Shown here: piece by piece, positions 47,850-58,798 of the stretch | Layout of the letters: the number at the start of each line of letters is the position of its first letter | Position numbering within the stretch: the stretch's first letter is position 1 | Assembly (NCBI GenBank): GCA_023374045.1 | Contig: CM041779.1 | Span: 1,178,001-1,242,000 of the forward strand | DNA: 64,000 nucleotides | Direction: 5' to 3' | Source of the DNA: Limonium bicolor | Taxonomy: Eukaryota > Streptophyta > Magnoliopsida > Caryophyllales > Plumbaginaceae | Notes under the pieces: model-generated | Told to the model about the DNA's origin: nothing | Databases searched by the model: none | Seen by the model: the letters and a program-made list of their open reading frames with translations, nothing else | Made by a program: the position numbers and the translations under genes

Positions 47850-50800
47850 TGTAACACCCCAACCGTTAATCTCGTCATTACCTCTTAATTTGACACCAAT
47901 TACTCTTACTCACGCAGCGGAACTCTAACTACAACGGGGTGAAACAACGCCGTTAGCCACCCATATGGCTAACCAGGCCTATCTCACATACAATAACGGT
48001 CTGATGGACTGGATCAACCGAGTACTTCATACAAATACAATACTCATTTCACTTCTTTACTATACCGAGTCTACAATATACGGATGCCGATAACATACTC
48101 GGACTTACACCTCATTTAAATGCATAAGTAATTACGATCTAACTACCCACGCTTCATAACTGTCCCCGTCCTACTCTCTCGAACGGTGGTCAGCTTCAAG
48201 TACCTGCACACTAAAAACGTTCCCCCTAGGGGGTCAGCTTACGCTGAATATGAAATTCGCATATACCGCGTGCTAACCACGGTACGCCGACTACTTTGGG
48301 TCGGATATACATGGAGTTCATTTTAATCAAACAACATGCATCATGGCAATACAATATATATGTATATCACACAAGGAATCTACATCCAATCACGGAACAC
48401 GATTCCTAACTAACATAACAATGTTGTTAGTGGTAACTGGTTACTCTTAGGCATTGAGGGTTATTCCTCACTATGCCTTGTTTACTTATTCAATACCTCA
48501 CCCGCTCTCTCGGGTTACTTATTCGTATACAACCAATCTCTTGGGCTACTCATTCTTATACTTACCCATTCTCTCGGGTTACTCATACATACTCACCCCT
48601 TTCTCTCGGGTATTTATACTCATTATCTCACCCCACTCTTGGGTTATTCATACTCAAGCTCTTGTAGATTCTCGAGACACTACAGATCTCCTACGTCACG
48701 CTTGTTACTCTTATTACATACTTAAGCCAAAACTCATGGCTCTCTAGCATAGTCTTACTTCCCCGGTTTCGACCCTACTCTGGGTCTAGCATGGTGGGAA
48801 GGTTCAACTAGCTCACGGAACTCTCTCTTAGTTCCTATCTCTTTTACTTAGGTCCGACTACTCTCGGACTACTCTCGTTCCCATACACTCCTCTCTCGGA
48901 GTTATAATAATATCATGTATATTAGTCAAGAAGCATCATTCTCGATGTTTCTAATGACTTTGGGAACTTTCCTTAAATTCGGGTAATCTTAGGTTTAAGG
49001 GTTACCCTCACAATCATATGCTTATACATTCGGATATTTTCTTATACCGGGTAAAATCCTCATATAAGAGGTCGACCGTATCTCAAGGGAGTCACATAGT
49101 CCCTTAGGTCTCTTTTACCTTTCTTATATGTTTACATTATTGGACTAACTTCGATCCTCTCGATGGAGGTTCGTTTATCCCTCCACTCATATTTATTTCG
49201 TGGATTGTTGCAATAAGGTTTCCTAACCGTTATCGGGTATTTACTCAACCCGTACATCTCCTCACATTCTAGGGAGTTTATATGTTTGCGTTATCATTAC
49301 ACTTAAATCGATAGTTTATGTGTGTTTGCATACTTCCATTGGTTATGTGACTACCCGTTCAACGGGTTTCTAGTCAATCATTACTCACTAAGAGTCGGTC
49401 TATGCACTACGTTAGACCACACCGGCATACAAGTATGTTAGCTCATACAACATACAACAATGCATGCATAATCAAACAAGGGATTATTTTCATGCTTTAA
49501 TCTTGATTAAGCCGGCACACAAACACACAAATCAGAGTAACTCGGTTAGCATACGGGGCATGAGAAAATCATACCTTTCACCGGGATTTTACTTTTACCG
49601 TGTCATCTCACCTTGCTCGGGTCGCACACGATCCTCTGATAATGTTTCAAACATTATTGTTAATACTAAACTCATACGGAACATAATTAAATGTTATTCC
49701 CGTAGTTACCCCGTTATCCCGTTATCTCGGTTTCACTTTTGTTACTTTACGCTCTCACATCTCAAACACTTCTAACACTTTCTAACACTTCTTAGGGCCT
49801 TTACATCTCACCAAACAAGGCCTTAACATCTTATAACATCATTAACATTCAAACCCCCATCATTTACAACCTTTAAAACACTCTCTGTAGGTTTCTGGGG
49901 GTGGTCCGGGACTTGGTCCTTACCCTAAGTCCCGGACCAATTGCAAACTTAACTCTCGGGTGAAAATTACACATGGTCCGGGACCTTGTCCTGGAGTATA
50001 GTCCCGGACCAAAGCAGCTCTTGCACTCTCGGCCTTAATTTAGGTGTGGTCCGGGACTTTGTCCAAGGACCAAGTCCCGGACCCTGCTAAAACCTGCTCC
50101 AAACTTGATTTTTCCACTCCAAATCAATCCTTAAACCACCCTTAATCTTTCCATAAACTTTCCACAAGTTTTCCACATGTTTAATCACCTTAAAACATGC
50201 TCTAAAACTCTTCAAATCATGGGTTAAACCCTTACTCAAATTCTTGCCCAAAATCACAAATTTGCATCCTCCTTTTGCACTAATGCACACTTGTGCATTT
50301 TCTAACCTCTCTTGATACTTGCATTATTGCTCTCTCTTCATTTAACCATTCCAAAACTTCCAAGATAGGGCACACCTCATACCAAGTTCCATGACTCACT
50401 CTTAAAGCCTAAAATTCTCATTCCTTTTTCCTAAAGCTCCTTAGGCATTCACACAAGTTCTTGCTACAGATTTAGCATCAATCTCCTCTCTTTAAACAAG
50501 TATTCCCATGGTGATTTTCTAAGCCAAAACAACCACCATCAACACCTAGTTTCTCTAGGTCATTACTTACTCACAACCATACGCAATCCACTTAAATTTC
50601 TACACAAATTTCGCCATCACTTGGCTACATCTCTGAACATTACCCAAAGCTCATTTCCTCACATCATTCATCCTAAAGCTAGCCAAACCACAAGGGTTCT
50701 ATCAGCACACATACAAATCCATCAATACTCATTAATTCCTCCAAAGGTAACACAATACATACATCATTAAATGCAAAGCTCCTTGGCTCTTAAATCAAGC

Positions 50801-52249
50801 ATTAATTCGCAAGTGCATCAAGCACTACTACAACTCTTCCTCATCTCAACAAATCACATGTCATTACATGTTAGGGTTCATTAATTAATTTAACCCTTCC
50901 CAAAATACCTAAAGCATTAAGTTAGGCTCCAAGGTAAATTTGTTTACCTTAACTTCACAAGCCTTTACTCTTTTCACTCCTCTTCTTTCTCTTCTCTTTT
51001 ATCTTGCTTGGAAATCGCCAAAGGCCAAGAAATTGCCCATCTCCCATTCAATATACAAGGCAAGAGATGAGTTCAAGTAGAAACACTTAAGCTCATAAAT
51101 TAGAAATGCTTAAAGCTCTAAAATGTGTGATTACCTTAAAACCCTAAGATGGGGTTTTGGTCAAGAATCAAAGTGTGACTCCCTCCAAGCTTTTAGGGAT
51201 TGAAACAATGCTCATAGAAGAGAATAAACAAGGCTCCATTAGAGACCAAAATCGGCCAAGGCATAAGATGGAGAAAACAAGACTTTTTCATGGATATTTT
51301 ACCTTGATAGAAAGGAGCTTCAAGCTACCTAATGGTGTGCTTTTCTCCTCAAATGGGCAACACCCACGAAAATGAAACTCACCATTTTTTTCGAGTTTTG
51401 AAAGAGAGAATGATAGAGGGTGAGGAGAGGATCACAAATATGTGGTTATTTTTGAGTTTGGAGCTTAAACAAAGCTTGAGCATGAAGAGAAAGAGGGAAC
51501 TCCATTGTTGTTGTTGTTGCAGCTCAAAATCGCTCAAGGAGGAAGGAGGAGGGGAGCTACGGATGAGAGAGGTGAGGAATTCAAATGAGAAGAAAGAAAA
51601 TGAGGTGAGAGAAAAGAGAAAAGTAACTTATTACTTTTACACTTTTTACTATTTGCTTCTCTCTTTTTTTTTCCTTTCTTTCTTTATTTGTGTGTGAGTG
51701 TGTGAGGGACTATTAAAAACCGGCCCCACTAGTTATTTAGCCAGGAGCGTTTTTCGGTTTCTGACAGAAAACGCTTGTTATTTACCCAGTTTGACACTAT
51801 TCACTAACCGGGCCCGTTTTTTGGATTTTTCTCGTTTCTTTATTTTTAATGGCTATTAAGCTTCCATTAATACTTAATTATAGTTATATAATCAACTATA
51901 ATTTTTACGGGTCCATTTGACCACTTAAAGTCACGTTTTCGAGTTTCCTCGAAAAACGTGCTTTAAAACTCCGTTATCGTTTTAATCCATTTTTTGGATT
52001 CGTTTTCTTCGGGAATCATTCCCGTATACTTATTAGGCCTAACTAAGCCTTAGGAATCCATCTCGGACCCTCTCGAGATCATATATCTCTTATACTCATT
52101 TAACGCGCATTTTAGCGTTTTTCGCTTTTCAAGCGTTTTCTCTTTTCTTTTGGTTTTATTCTTTTTACCAATACTCTTTAGGCACCATTAGGCCTTTTAT
52201 AATCATATTAGAGTAATTTAATCGCCATTTTTAGATCCGAGGTATTACA
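47850..52249 (-). repeat. LARD B right LTR (5' LTR of the element)
   Basis: 4400 bp and nearly identical to the left LTR, including the conserved palindromic block near 48225 and the three GGTCCGGGAC hairpins at about 49911-50090. It ends ...GAGGTATTACA, followed by ATGCA. Confidence 0.93.
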
Positions 52250-52254
52250 ATGCA
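52250..52254. repeat. LARD B target-site duplication, right copy
   Basis: ATGCA, identical to 38445-38449. Confidence 0.9.
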
Positions 52255-53597
52255 GCATGTCACAGTCGAGTGGTGGGGCAGGAATGGGCTGATCCACCCC
52301 AAACTGGCGAAGTACGCGGTCCGGTTGATGACCCTCGATCACGTTGAAGTGGATTATAAATACCACTACAACGAAGTGCTCAGGGTCTCCTGATCTCACC
52401 ATATGGTTGGTCCATACCCCTCTACATAGTCCAAATAAATATTAAAATTTAGAATAAAAAAATTATGAAAAATGAATTGTAATAAATTTAAGTGGCAACT
52501 TACCTCTCCATCATGGAGAAACGCTAATTAATCCAGCGTCTGTCGAGCCATGGTGGCAGAAATGGTATTGAGCTTACCATTGTAATCTGTAACACATTCA
52601 TGTGAGGTTTGTACCGCAGTTCAACTAATTTTTAAATTATATACCTATTATTACGCATTATTGTTACCTGTGGGCAAGAGAAAGGTGGGGTGACAGATTT
52701 ATTCGATCGGGGGAGAGTCGTGGTCTGAACGCAGGAAACCGCTCATACGCCCACACTGTAAGCAGCTTACTACAGCCATTCAGATATTTCGTATCAAATT
52801 TCGTAGCATTGCACATCTCTCTATTGAGATGTGCAAGTAGTGCAGACCCCCAGCTCAGGAACCGCTATAGTCGAAGTCCTGTAGCAGCCTCAATAGGAGA
52901 CATCGACCTTATCCCCATTAGAGTTGGGGAAGAGTAGCCCTCCAATGAGTCTGAGGATGTACGCTCTGGCATGTTGCTGATGAATGATCTCATCTCGCTG
53001 AGCAAAATCAGCATCGGTCTCTACGAATCTCTCAGCTAGCCAAGCCAGAGGTATCTGGTTCCCCTTGCGAGAAGGGGGGGGCATCACCCAGAAGCTGCAT
53101 ACATACAACATCCACGTCCACGTCCACAACACTAGTAGATGCACAAACGGGGATCCCAGTAGTAGAGAGCCCAAATAACACATTCACATCCTCCAACGTA
53201 ATGCTGACCTCTCCAAAGGGCATCAAAAATGTATGCGTCTCAGGACGCTATCTATCAATCAAGGCGGTAATGATACCCGTGCAGTTGTTCAACCTCAGAT
53301 TCGCTGGCCCAAAGAAACCAGCTCTAGCTACATATGGTAGGATAGACTCATGCAGCTCTGTCACACCCTTCCAACAAGACCGGGTTTTCAAGATCCTGTT
53401 TCTGTACTGTGCATATCTCTATAATTCATACACATACATGTACCGTTAACAATACTATAAATAACTAATTCAACTACGTTTGCAAAGTTGACAAGGACTA
53501 TAGGATAATCATAACAACAATCGGTGGATATTAATAATAAATTAAACGTAGTACAATCATCTATTCAAATATATATTAAATAAAATGCTATACAAAG

Positions 53598-54212
53598 ATA
53601 ATGTATATATATTGTGCGTTACATAACTTAAAAATAAAATAACCTAATACCATAATCGTCCTATTGTAATTAACATTTAGTTATACAACTATTAATTAAA
53701 TAATGTACCAAATCTATGTGTTATAAATAAACCATTTACAAATGACTAAACTTTGCATATTATTACTAAGATTTATTAATGTGCAAGAAATGGCGGTTAG
53801 TTTAATAAATATTACCTACACAAATAATGTATATATATTGTGTGTTACATAACTTAAAAATAAAATAGACTACTTACCATAAATCGTCCTACTGTATTAA
53901 CATTTAGTTAGACTACTATTAATATTACAACATTTACAATTGACTAAACTTTGCATAAATAATTACTAAGATTTATTAATGTGCAAGAAGTGACGGTTAG
54001 TTTAACAAATATTACCTACACAAATAATGTACATATATGATGCGTTACTTAAACATAAAATAAAATATAGACTAATTAACATAAATCGTGCTACTGTAAT
54101 TAACATTTAGTTAGACTACTATTAATTAAATAATGTACCAAATCTACGTATTATAATTACAACATTTACAATTGACTAAACTTTGCATAAAATAAATACT
54201 AAGATTTATTAT
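53598..54212. repeat. Three tandem ~200-226-bp repeats in PMD intron 1
   Basis: Copies start at about 53598, 53824 and 54024 with ATAATGTA(T/C)ATATAT and share GTTACATAAC or a variant, AACATTTAGTTA, GACTAAACTTTGCATA and ACTAAGATTTATTA. They fill most of the first intron (53419-54335), which is AT-rich. Confidence 0.8.
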
Positions 54213-54543
54213 ATTCAATCGTACAAAACTGTTACTAACTAACCTAGCCTAACCGTCGACTGTACAACTATTACTAATATTAGCACTTTAATAAAACAAT
54301 GTACAAGTTTTAATTATTAAATATAATATACTAACCGGATCATTAGATGCATATGCTGCAGATATATGGGTCGTCTGCAGGCTGAAAGGCGTCGACTCCA
54401 ATAGACCTTGTTGGCTAATCTGAAATTCGTCTCTGTTCATTTGCTCCAGAACAAAAGAGAGGATTTGGTGGTATGGAAGTGTAGTGTGAGAGGAGATTTT
54501 AAAAAATGGGAAGAAGGTAATGAGAGTGTCGGCTTCGGTTGGG

Positions 54544-54549
54544 CTTATA
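54544..54549 (-). promoter_or_regulatory. Possible TATA box of the PMD gene
   Basis: TATAAG on the minus strand, about 105 bp upstream of the ATG at 54440 and just inside the right terminal repeat, mirroring the transposase promoter. Confidence 0.35.
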
Positions 54550-54559
54550 CTGTTCGGGC

Positions 54560-54800
54560 ATTGGGAACTTTGCACATAAGCTAATAATAGTATTATCGGC
54601 ATCTGGAAGCCGATAATACTATTATCGGCTTATGTGCAAGTCTCCGTTTTTTTTTTTTGACTTGTACAGATGCCGATAACAAGGATATCGGCATCTGTAC
54701 AAGTCAAAAAAAAAAAAAGAACCCGTTCTCGGGCAATTCAAACAATTTGAACCGCGATTGGGAATTGACTCTTGGGAATACACGCGTACGGGAATTTTCC
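54560..54800 (-). repeat. MULE terminal inverted repeat, right, with two hairpins
   Basis: Read from 54800 on the minus strand it starts GGAAAATTCCCGTACGCGTG and follows the left terminus. Hairpins are at 54571-54638 (arms TGCACATAAGC) and 54659-54705 (arms GACTTGTACAGATGCCGATA). The second is about 20 bp shorter than its left partner, having lost one GATAACAAGG-type half. Confidence 0.88.
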
Positions 54801-54810
54801 TTGAAATCTT
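54801..54810. repeat. MULE target-site duplication, right copy
   Basis: TTGAAATCTT, identical to 14266-14275. Confidence 0.85.
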
Positions 54811-57602
54811 TGTGGATCAATTTCAAGCTTGGAGCCTCTTCGCTTAGTATGTTAGAATTCAACTGGATAAGAGACCTACAAAATAGGAATCATATGTTCA
54901 TGTTGAAGTGTGGAAGCATGCATAGTTTTTTATTCAAGTTTTGACTAGTATCTTCATCATCGTTGAAATGTTTTTCCCATCTCTAGTTTGACAGCTTAGT
55001 GTTTAGAGTATAATTATATCATTAACAAAGTTGTGTTCTCATAAGTATACTGACGGGCCTTCCTTGCAGAAATATCTACTGCAACTTACCTCAGAGTAGG
55101 TGCTGCGCCAAGCCCCAATAGTTTAATCCCGTACCTCCAGAAGACTCTTGCTCTTACTCCATCATCCATCTCATTTCTTTCCCTGCTTAAATTAGTGAAC
55201 AACAAATAGTACTTAGTTGTTCTCTAAAAAAAAGAAGTTAGCTGTCTTTTGTTATACATAAAAAGGGAAATATGTAATTTAATCCTGGTTTATCTTTCTG
55301 TTCAACATAACGTTTCCAATGTACCGTGTGTGGACAATAATACGTCGAGCTTGCTTTTCACCACTTTGGAAAAACAACTGCTGATAATCTGGTTGGGATA
55401 TCACCTTAAAAAAGCATTGTTGCTTTGCCTTTTGAATGCAGAAATCACGGACCAAGTCATGCATACGGAATCTTTTCAACTTTCCTTCCCAATTTCTTTT
55501 TTTGGTATTATCAAACATCGTTTGAAACTCATCTAATAACCGTAAACAAATGTCTTCCAATGTTTCTTGCAAGACTTGATTATCTGCTGTTGTCACAAGA
55601 CCCTCTGCAATCCATAAATGGGTCAACTGTGTAGTACAAACAACTTCATCTTCTGGATACATCGCCAAGTACAGTAAACATACCCTCAAATAAGAAGGAA
55701 GATCACAGTAGCTTAAACAACATATCCTCCACACTACCATAGTTTCCTATACCTTTGCCTCTTAGAATATTTGTCGCCAAAGAACTTTTAATCTCTTCCC
55801 ATTGATACAACTGATCCTTTGTACTTAATACACCAGCAAGAGAAACCACTGCAAGTGGAGTCCCACTACATTCTTGTGACATCTTCCTTGCTAGGTCTTC
55901 AAACTTTTTGGTAGTCAATGTGCATGATCTCCCTTCTATTGCAATCTTATGGATCAGTTGATATCTTTCCTCCTCCCCTAGAGGTTTTGGAGTATAGATG
56001 AGACAACTTCTATCAATAGATGACGGTAGGTCACATATACGAGTTGTTTGAAAGAAGTATCATCCCTATTGGCCATAGCTTGTGCCCCTGGTGTAAAAGA
56101 GTCATGGAAAAGCTAGAGCATGTAATATTTTTTGTGCCCGCGCATACATGAGGTATGGAACATAATCTTTCGATGGTGGAATGTCCAAGTATCCTTAAAA
56201 GAATCATAGCAGAGATATACCAGGATTGGTTTGGCCTAATTTCTTCCGGCAAGGCTAAGAGGGTTTGGAGGTCAACATTATGTTATGGGGTGTACCATAT
56301 TTGGACACTACGTAACAATGTTATATTTAGAGGTGAAATTCTGATTGCTGAAAATTTGGCGGCCCGAATCAAGGTGAGTGTGTGGAAATGGACTAAGTGT
56401 TGGTGGAAAGATGCCTCTTTCTTGTGCTATGTTTGTAGGGTCATGTTCCTTAAAGGAATGTCTGTAAGAGTAGAAACTCTATTTAACTGGAGTCTGGGGT
56501 TCTTTTCTTGTGTTGCTTCTAGGTGTAATATGTAGGATACTTTGTGTGGTTGTACACTTAGTGAATTTGACTTGTATTTGGATGGTGGGTACTCTTTTTC
56601 CTCCCCAAGTTTTTTCCATGTGGTTTTACTTAGGGAGTTTTAATGAGGCCCTTATTTCCATCCTATTAATAAAATGGCTTTCAAGCCAAATTATCAAAAA
56701 AAACATATACGAGTTGTTAACATTATTTTGCTTCCATGATTGATTGGAAATGCACCTGAGAGTTCATCCCATACATCTTTATCCCATATATCATCTAGGA
56801 TTAAAAGATATATCTTATCTTCTAAAAAGTTCGAACCTTCTCAACAAGTTCAAGCTCCCCGAATCTACGTGAATGCTCGAACCCGTTGATTGTCGAATGA
56901 TCTCCAACAACAAGGATTTTCCACTCCATTCTTGAGATACAGAAACCAATGCCCTAGATTGGAAGTGTTTCTTAACATTTGGGTGATCATGTACCTGTTT
57001 TGCAAGTGTTGTTTTACCTGCTTCGCCTGTTCCAACAATAGCCAGGAAGCTTGATTTGTTGTCTACATCAGACAATTGGGTTACCAATTCTTTGATGTTA
57101 TCATCAATACCAACAATGAACTTTCCTTTGGTAAGTAAGGCTTTCCTGGTACATCTTGTAGCCTTTCAATATGGTTGAATGTTTTTGGGCTGCGTTGCAC
57201 TACCCTAAACATCTGCAGCCTTCTATTTGCTGCTTCTACATTACCTTTAATTGACTCTATCTGCTTTCCTATTTGATGGATGGGATGACTATTATAACAA
57301 ACACAAGCAAGTGTCATAATAGAGTTCCTGTTCTCAATCTTGTTGTGTAAGTTAAGGGAATATGTGTCTATTACATCCTCACAACGAAAAGCAAGCTCTC
57401 GTATTTTATTAGAGAAGAGACGAAGTTGACCATCCAGTTACTTTCATGTACATCCACATCTTGTAACAGCAACACCATGTACTGAAGCTCATCTAAAGGC
57501 CATGAACTTCTTCTGGGACTTGATAAAATATCTACCTTCTTCGATTGCTATAGACCCAACCCATTTCAGAGCGGAGATAGCTGACGAGGGATCCAAAGAC
57601 AT
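54811..57602 (-). pseudogene. CC-NB-LRR resistance gene, 5' part (coiled coil and NB-ARC)
   Basis: Intracellular immune receptor of the R1/late-blight-like CNL type. The start at 57602 reads MSLDPSSAISAL. The coiled-coil domain shows RELAFRCEDVIDTYSLNL, including the EDVID motif, near 57390. The NB-ARC follows: P-loop VGTGEAGKTTLAKQ near 57030 (unusual, the family norm is GMGGxGKTT), then a LINE insertion (56049-56703), CSGTPLAVVSLAGVL (GLPL) near 55865, CLLYLAMYPEDE (RNBS-D), LTHLWIAEGLV and FRMHDLVRDFC (MHD, 55456-55464). About 54940-55270 does not read as NLR. Frameshifts occur near 57490, 57110 and 55720. The LRR continues at 14275 beyond the MULE. Confidence 0.9.
56049..56703 (+). mobile_element. 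5'-truncated LINE inserted in the NB-ARC region
   Basis: Flanked by the 15-bp repeat CATATACGAGTTGTT at 56034-56048 and 56704-56718, with a short A-run at 56696-56703. It holds only the 3' end of an ORF2: a zf-RVT remnant followed by WRSTLCYGVYHIWTLRNN and IFRGE motifs, then a 3' untranslated region ending AATAAAATGGCTTTCAAGCC. It removed the sequence continuity between the P-loop and the GLPL region of the NLR, in the opposite strand sense. Confidence 0.9.
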
Positions 57603-58651
57603 ATCAAAAGTTGAACGTGGCCTTTGCCCTCTTTGGAATGACAAGAAAGTGGGTAAGTTGTTGCAGCAAAAATAAGTGGAACTTAATTATGACTACACCA
57701 CTGCTGCTGCTTTGAGATCTTTGGAATGACACAAGTAATTAAGATGATCTTTCCTCCCCCTCTCGCTAGCTTATATAAAATATACAAATTTCCCTTGAAC
57801 CAAAGGTCCTGGTTTCAAAACTCACCCCCCTGCTGTACCAGCACTGCTGTTACCAATAAAAAAAAATATAATATTATATATAGAAACAAATTTGCTCCCT
57901 CCTACCTTTCTTTATTAGTCTCATAGGACCGACTCCCTCATTTTTATCAATGTTTCTTATTGACTTAAATCCTTACACCCAATCAGCACGTATTGTAAGC
58001 CTGCTAATTAAGCAAATGATTGTACTGCCACCCAATTAGAGTCCGTTGTCCCATAATCAAATAATGACCTTTGAACGGTAGTTGTTTAACTTATAAGTTT
58101 TTCACCTTGTTGAATGCGAAAAGCAATAAAGTCCACTATGAATAGTGTCAATATTTAATTAGTACGTTCATGATTGGGTGAGAATACCTAATCTCACTTT
58201 CTCGATTTTTATTTCATTAGCTTGAAATAATTACACCTCAATGTAGACTCATCGTTTCAACAACGAAGCGCCTATCCATTCAGCGCTTTAGGTTAGGGAA
58301 TATTAAGGACTTGACAATACAGTAAACCCTTGATGGTTGGGCGAACCTCTAAATAACCTAACAAGATCAAGAGTTGATCTTTTTACCTTCAATACAGTAT
58401 ACCCTTGTAATGGTTGGGCAAATCACTAAAAACCTAACAAGTTCTATGCATAATGTTATTAATTGTGGAACAAATTATAACTCATTTATCTACGTACGTA
58501 GCTTAAATCTATTGAATTATGTGTTTATAGTCAATCATATATCTAAGCTCGTATTAGCTGTTTTATTAGAAATATTATTAATGTTCCATTCACTCGTCAA
58601 GCGTGTGCATCATTAGGTGATATTAACTATATAACTCATTTCTAATATAGT
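57603..58651. other. NLR upstream region, no recognisable gene
   Basis: About 1 kb upstream of the NLR start (minus strand), expected to hold its promoter; I could not pick a TATA box with confidence. Repeated phrases occur near 58320 and 58390 (ACAGTA or ACAGTATACCCTTG, ATGGTTGGGC(G/A)AA, ACCTAACAAG), suggesting a degenerate ~70-bp duplication. No coding seen. Confidence 0.45.
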
Positions 58652-58798
58652 AATATTTGAAATTCAAGAAAAATATATATAAATCAATCTAGTGGACATA
58701 ACGGGTTCTTGGGCGATTTTCGGGCGATCTTCGGGCGATTTTCGGGCGATGTCTCTGTGAGAGATCCCCTCTCACCAATTCTTCCCAGTGAATCTACT

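Larger units (their letters stand above)
38450..52249 (-). mobile_element. LARD B: giant non-coding LTR retrotransposon, 13.8 kb
   Basis: Two direct repeats of about 4.4 kb (38450-42855 and 47850-52249) begin TGTAACACCCC and end GGTATTACA, flanked by ATGCA. A tRNA-Met primer site lies beside the right LTR on the minus strand and a polypurine tract beside the left, so it is in minus orientation like LARD A. The 5-kb interior carries no gag-pol. The LTR pair differs only at scattered bases and short indels by eye (4406 against 4400 bp), suggesting a recent insertion. It belongs to the same wider family as LARD A, with a related interior and different LTR middle. Confidence 0.92.
52250..54440 (-). 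pseudogene. Plant mobile domain (PMD) gene, 5' part, in the mudrB-like position
   Basis: PMD proteins are plant-specific and linked to transposon silencing and, repeatedly, to transposons themselves; their biochemical role is unclear. Likely exons on the minus strand: 54440-54336 (start MNRDEFQISQQGL), 53418-52668, 52588-52504 and 52421 to the LARD B junction, each bordered by GT and AG. Exon 2 carries the diagnostic ITALIDR*RPETHTF and PFGEVSITLEDVNVLFGLS motifs, with a stop replacing the usual W, and a frameshift near 53070. Exon 4 reads HQPDRVLRQFG, another PMD hallmark. The gene starts 360 bp inside the right terminus and reads inward, towards the transposase. Confidence 0.85.
14276..54800. 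mobile_element. 40.5-kb composite Mutator-like element carrying transposase, PMD gene and satellite
   Basis: The two ends are inverted copies about 250 bp long (14276-14536 and 54560-54800), flanked by the 10-bp direct repeat TTGAAATCTT, and the interrupted NLR gene continues on each side in the same orientation. Without the two nested LTR elements (13,447 and 13,800 bp plus their TSDs) the MULE is about 13.3 kb. Contents in order: left terminus and promoter, a mudrA-like transposase (+), two short N-terminal-domain ORFs (-), a minisatellite, a ~191-bp satellite array, and a PMD gene (-) starting at the right terminus. All genes are interrupted or shifted, so it cannot be autonomous now. Confidence 0.88.
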
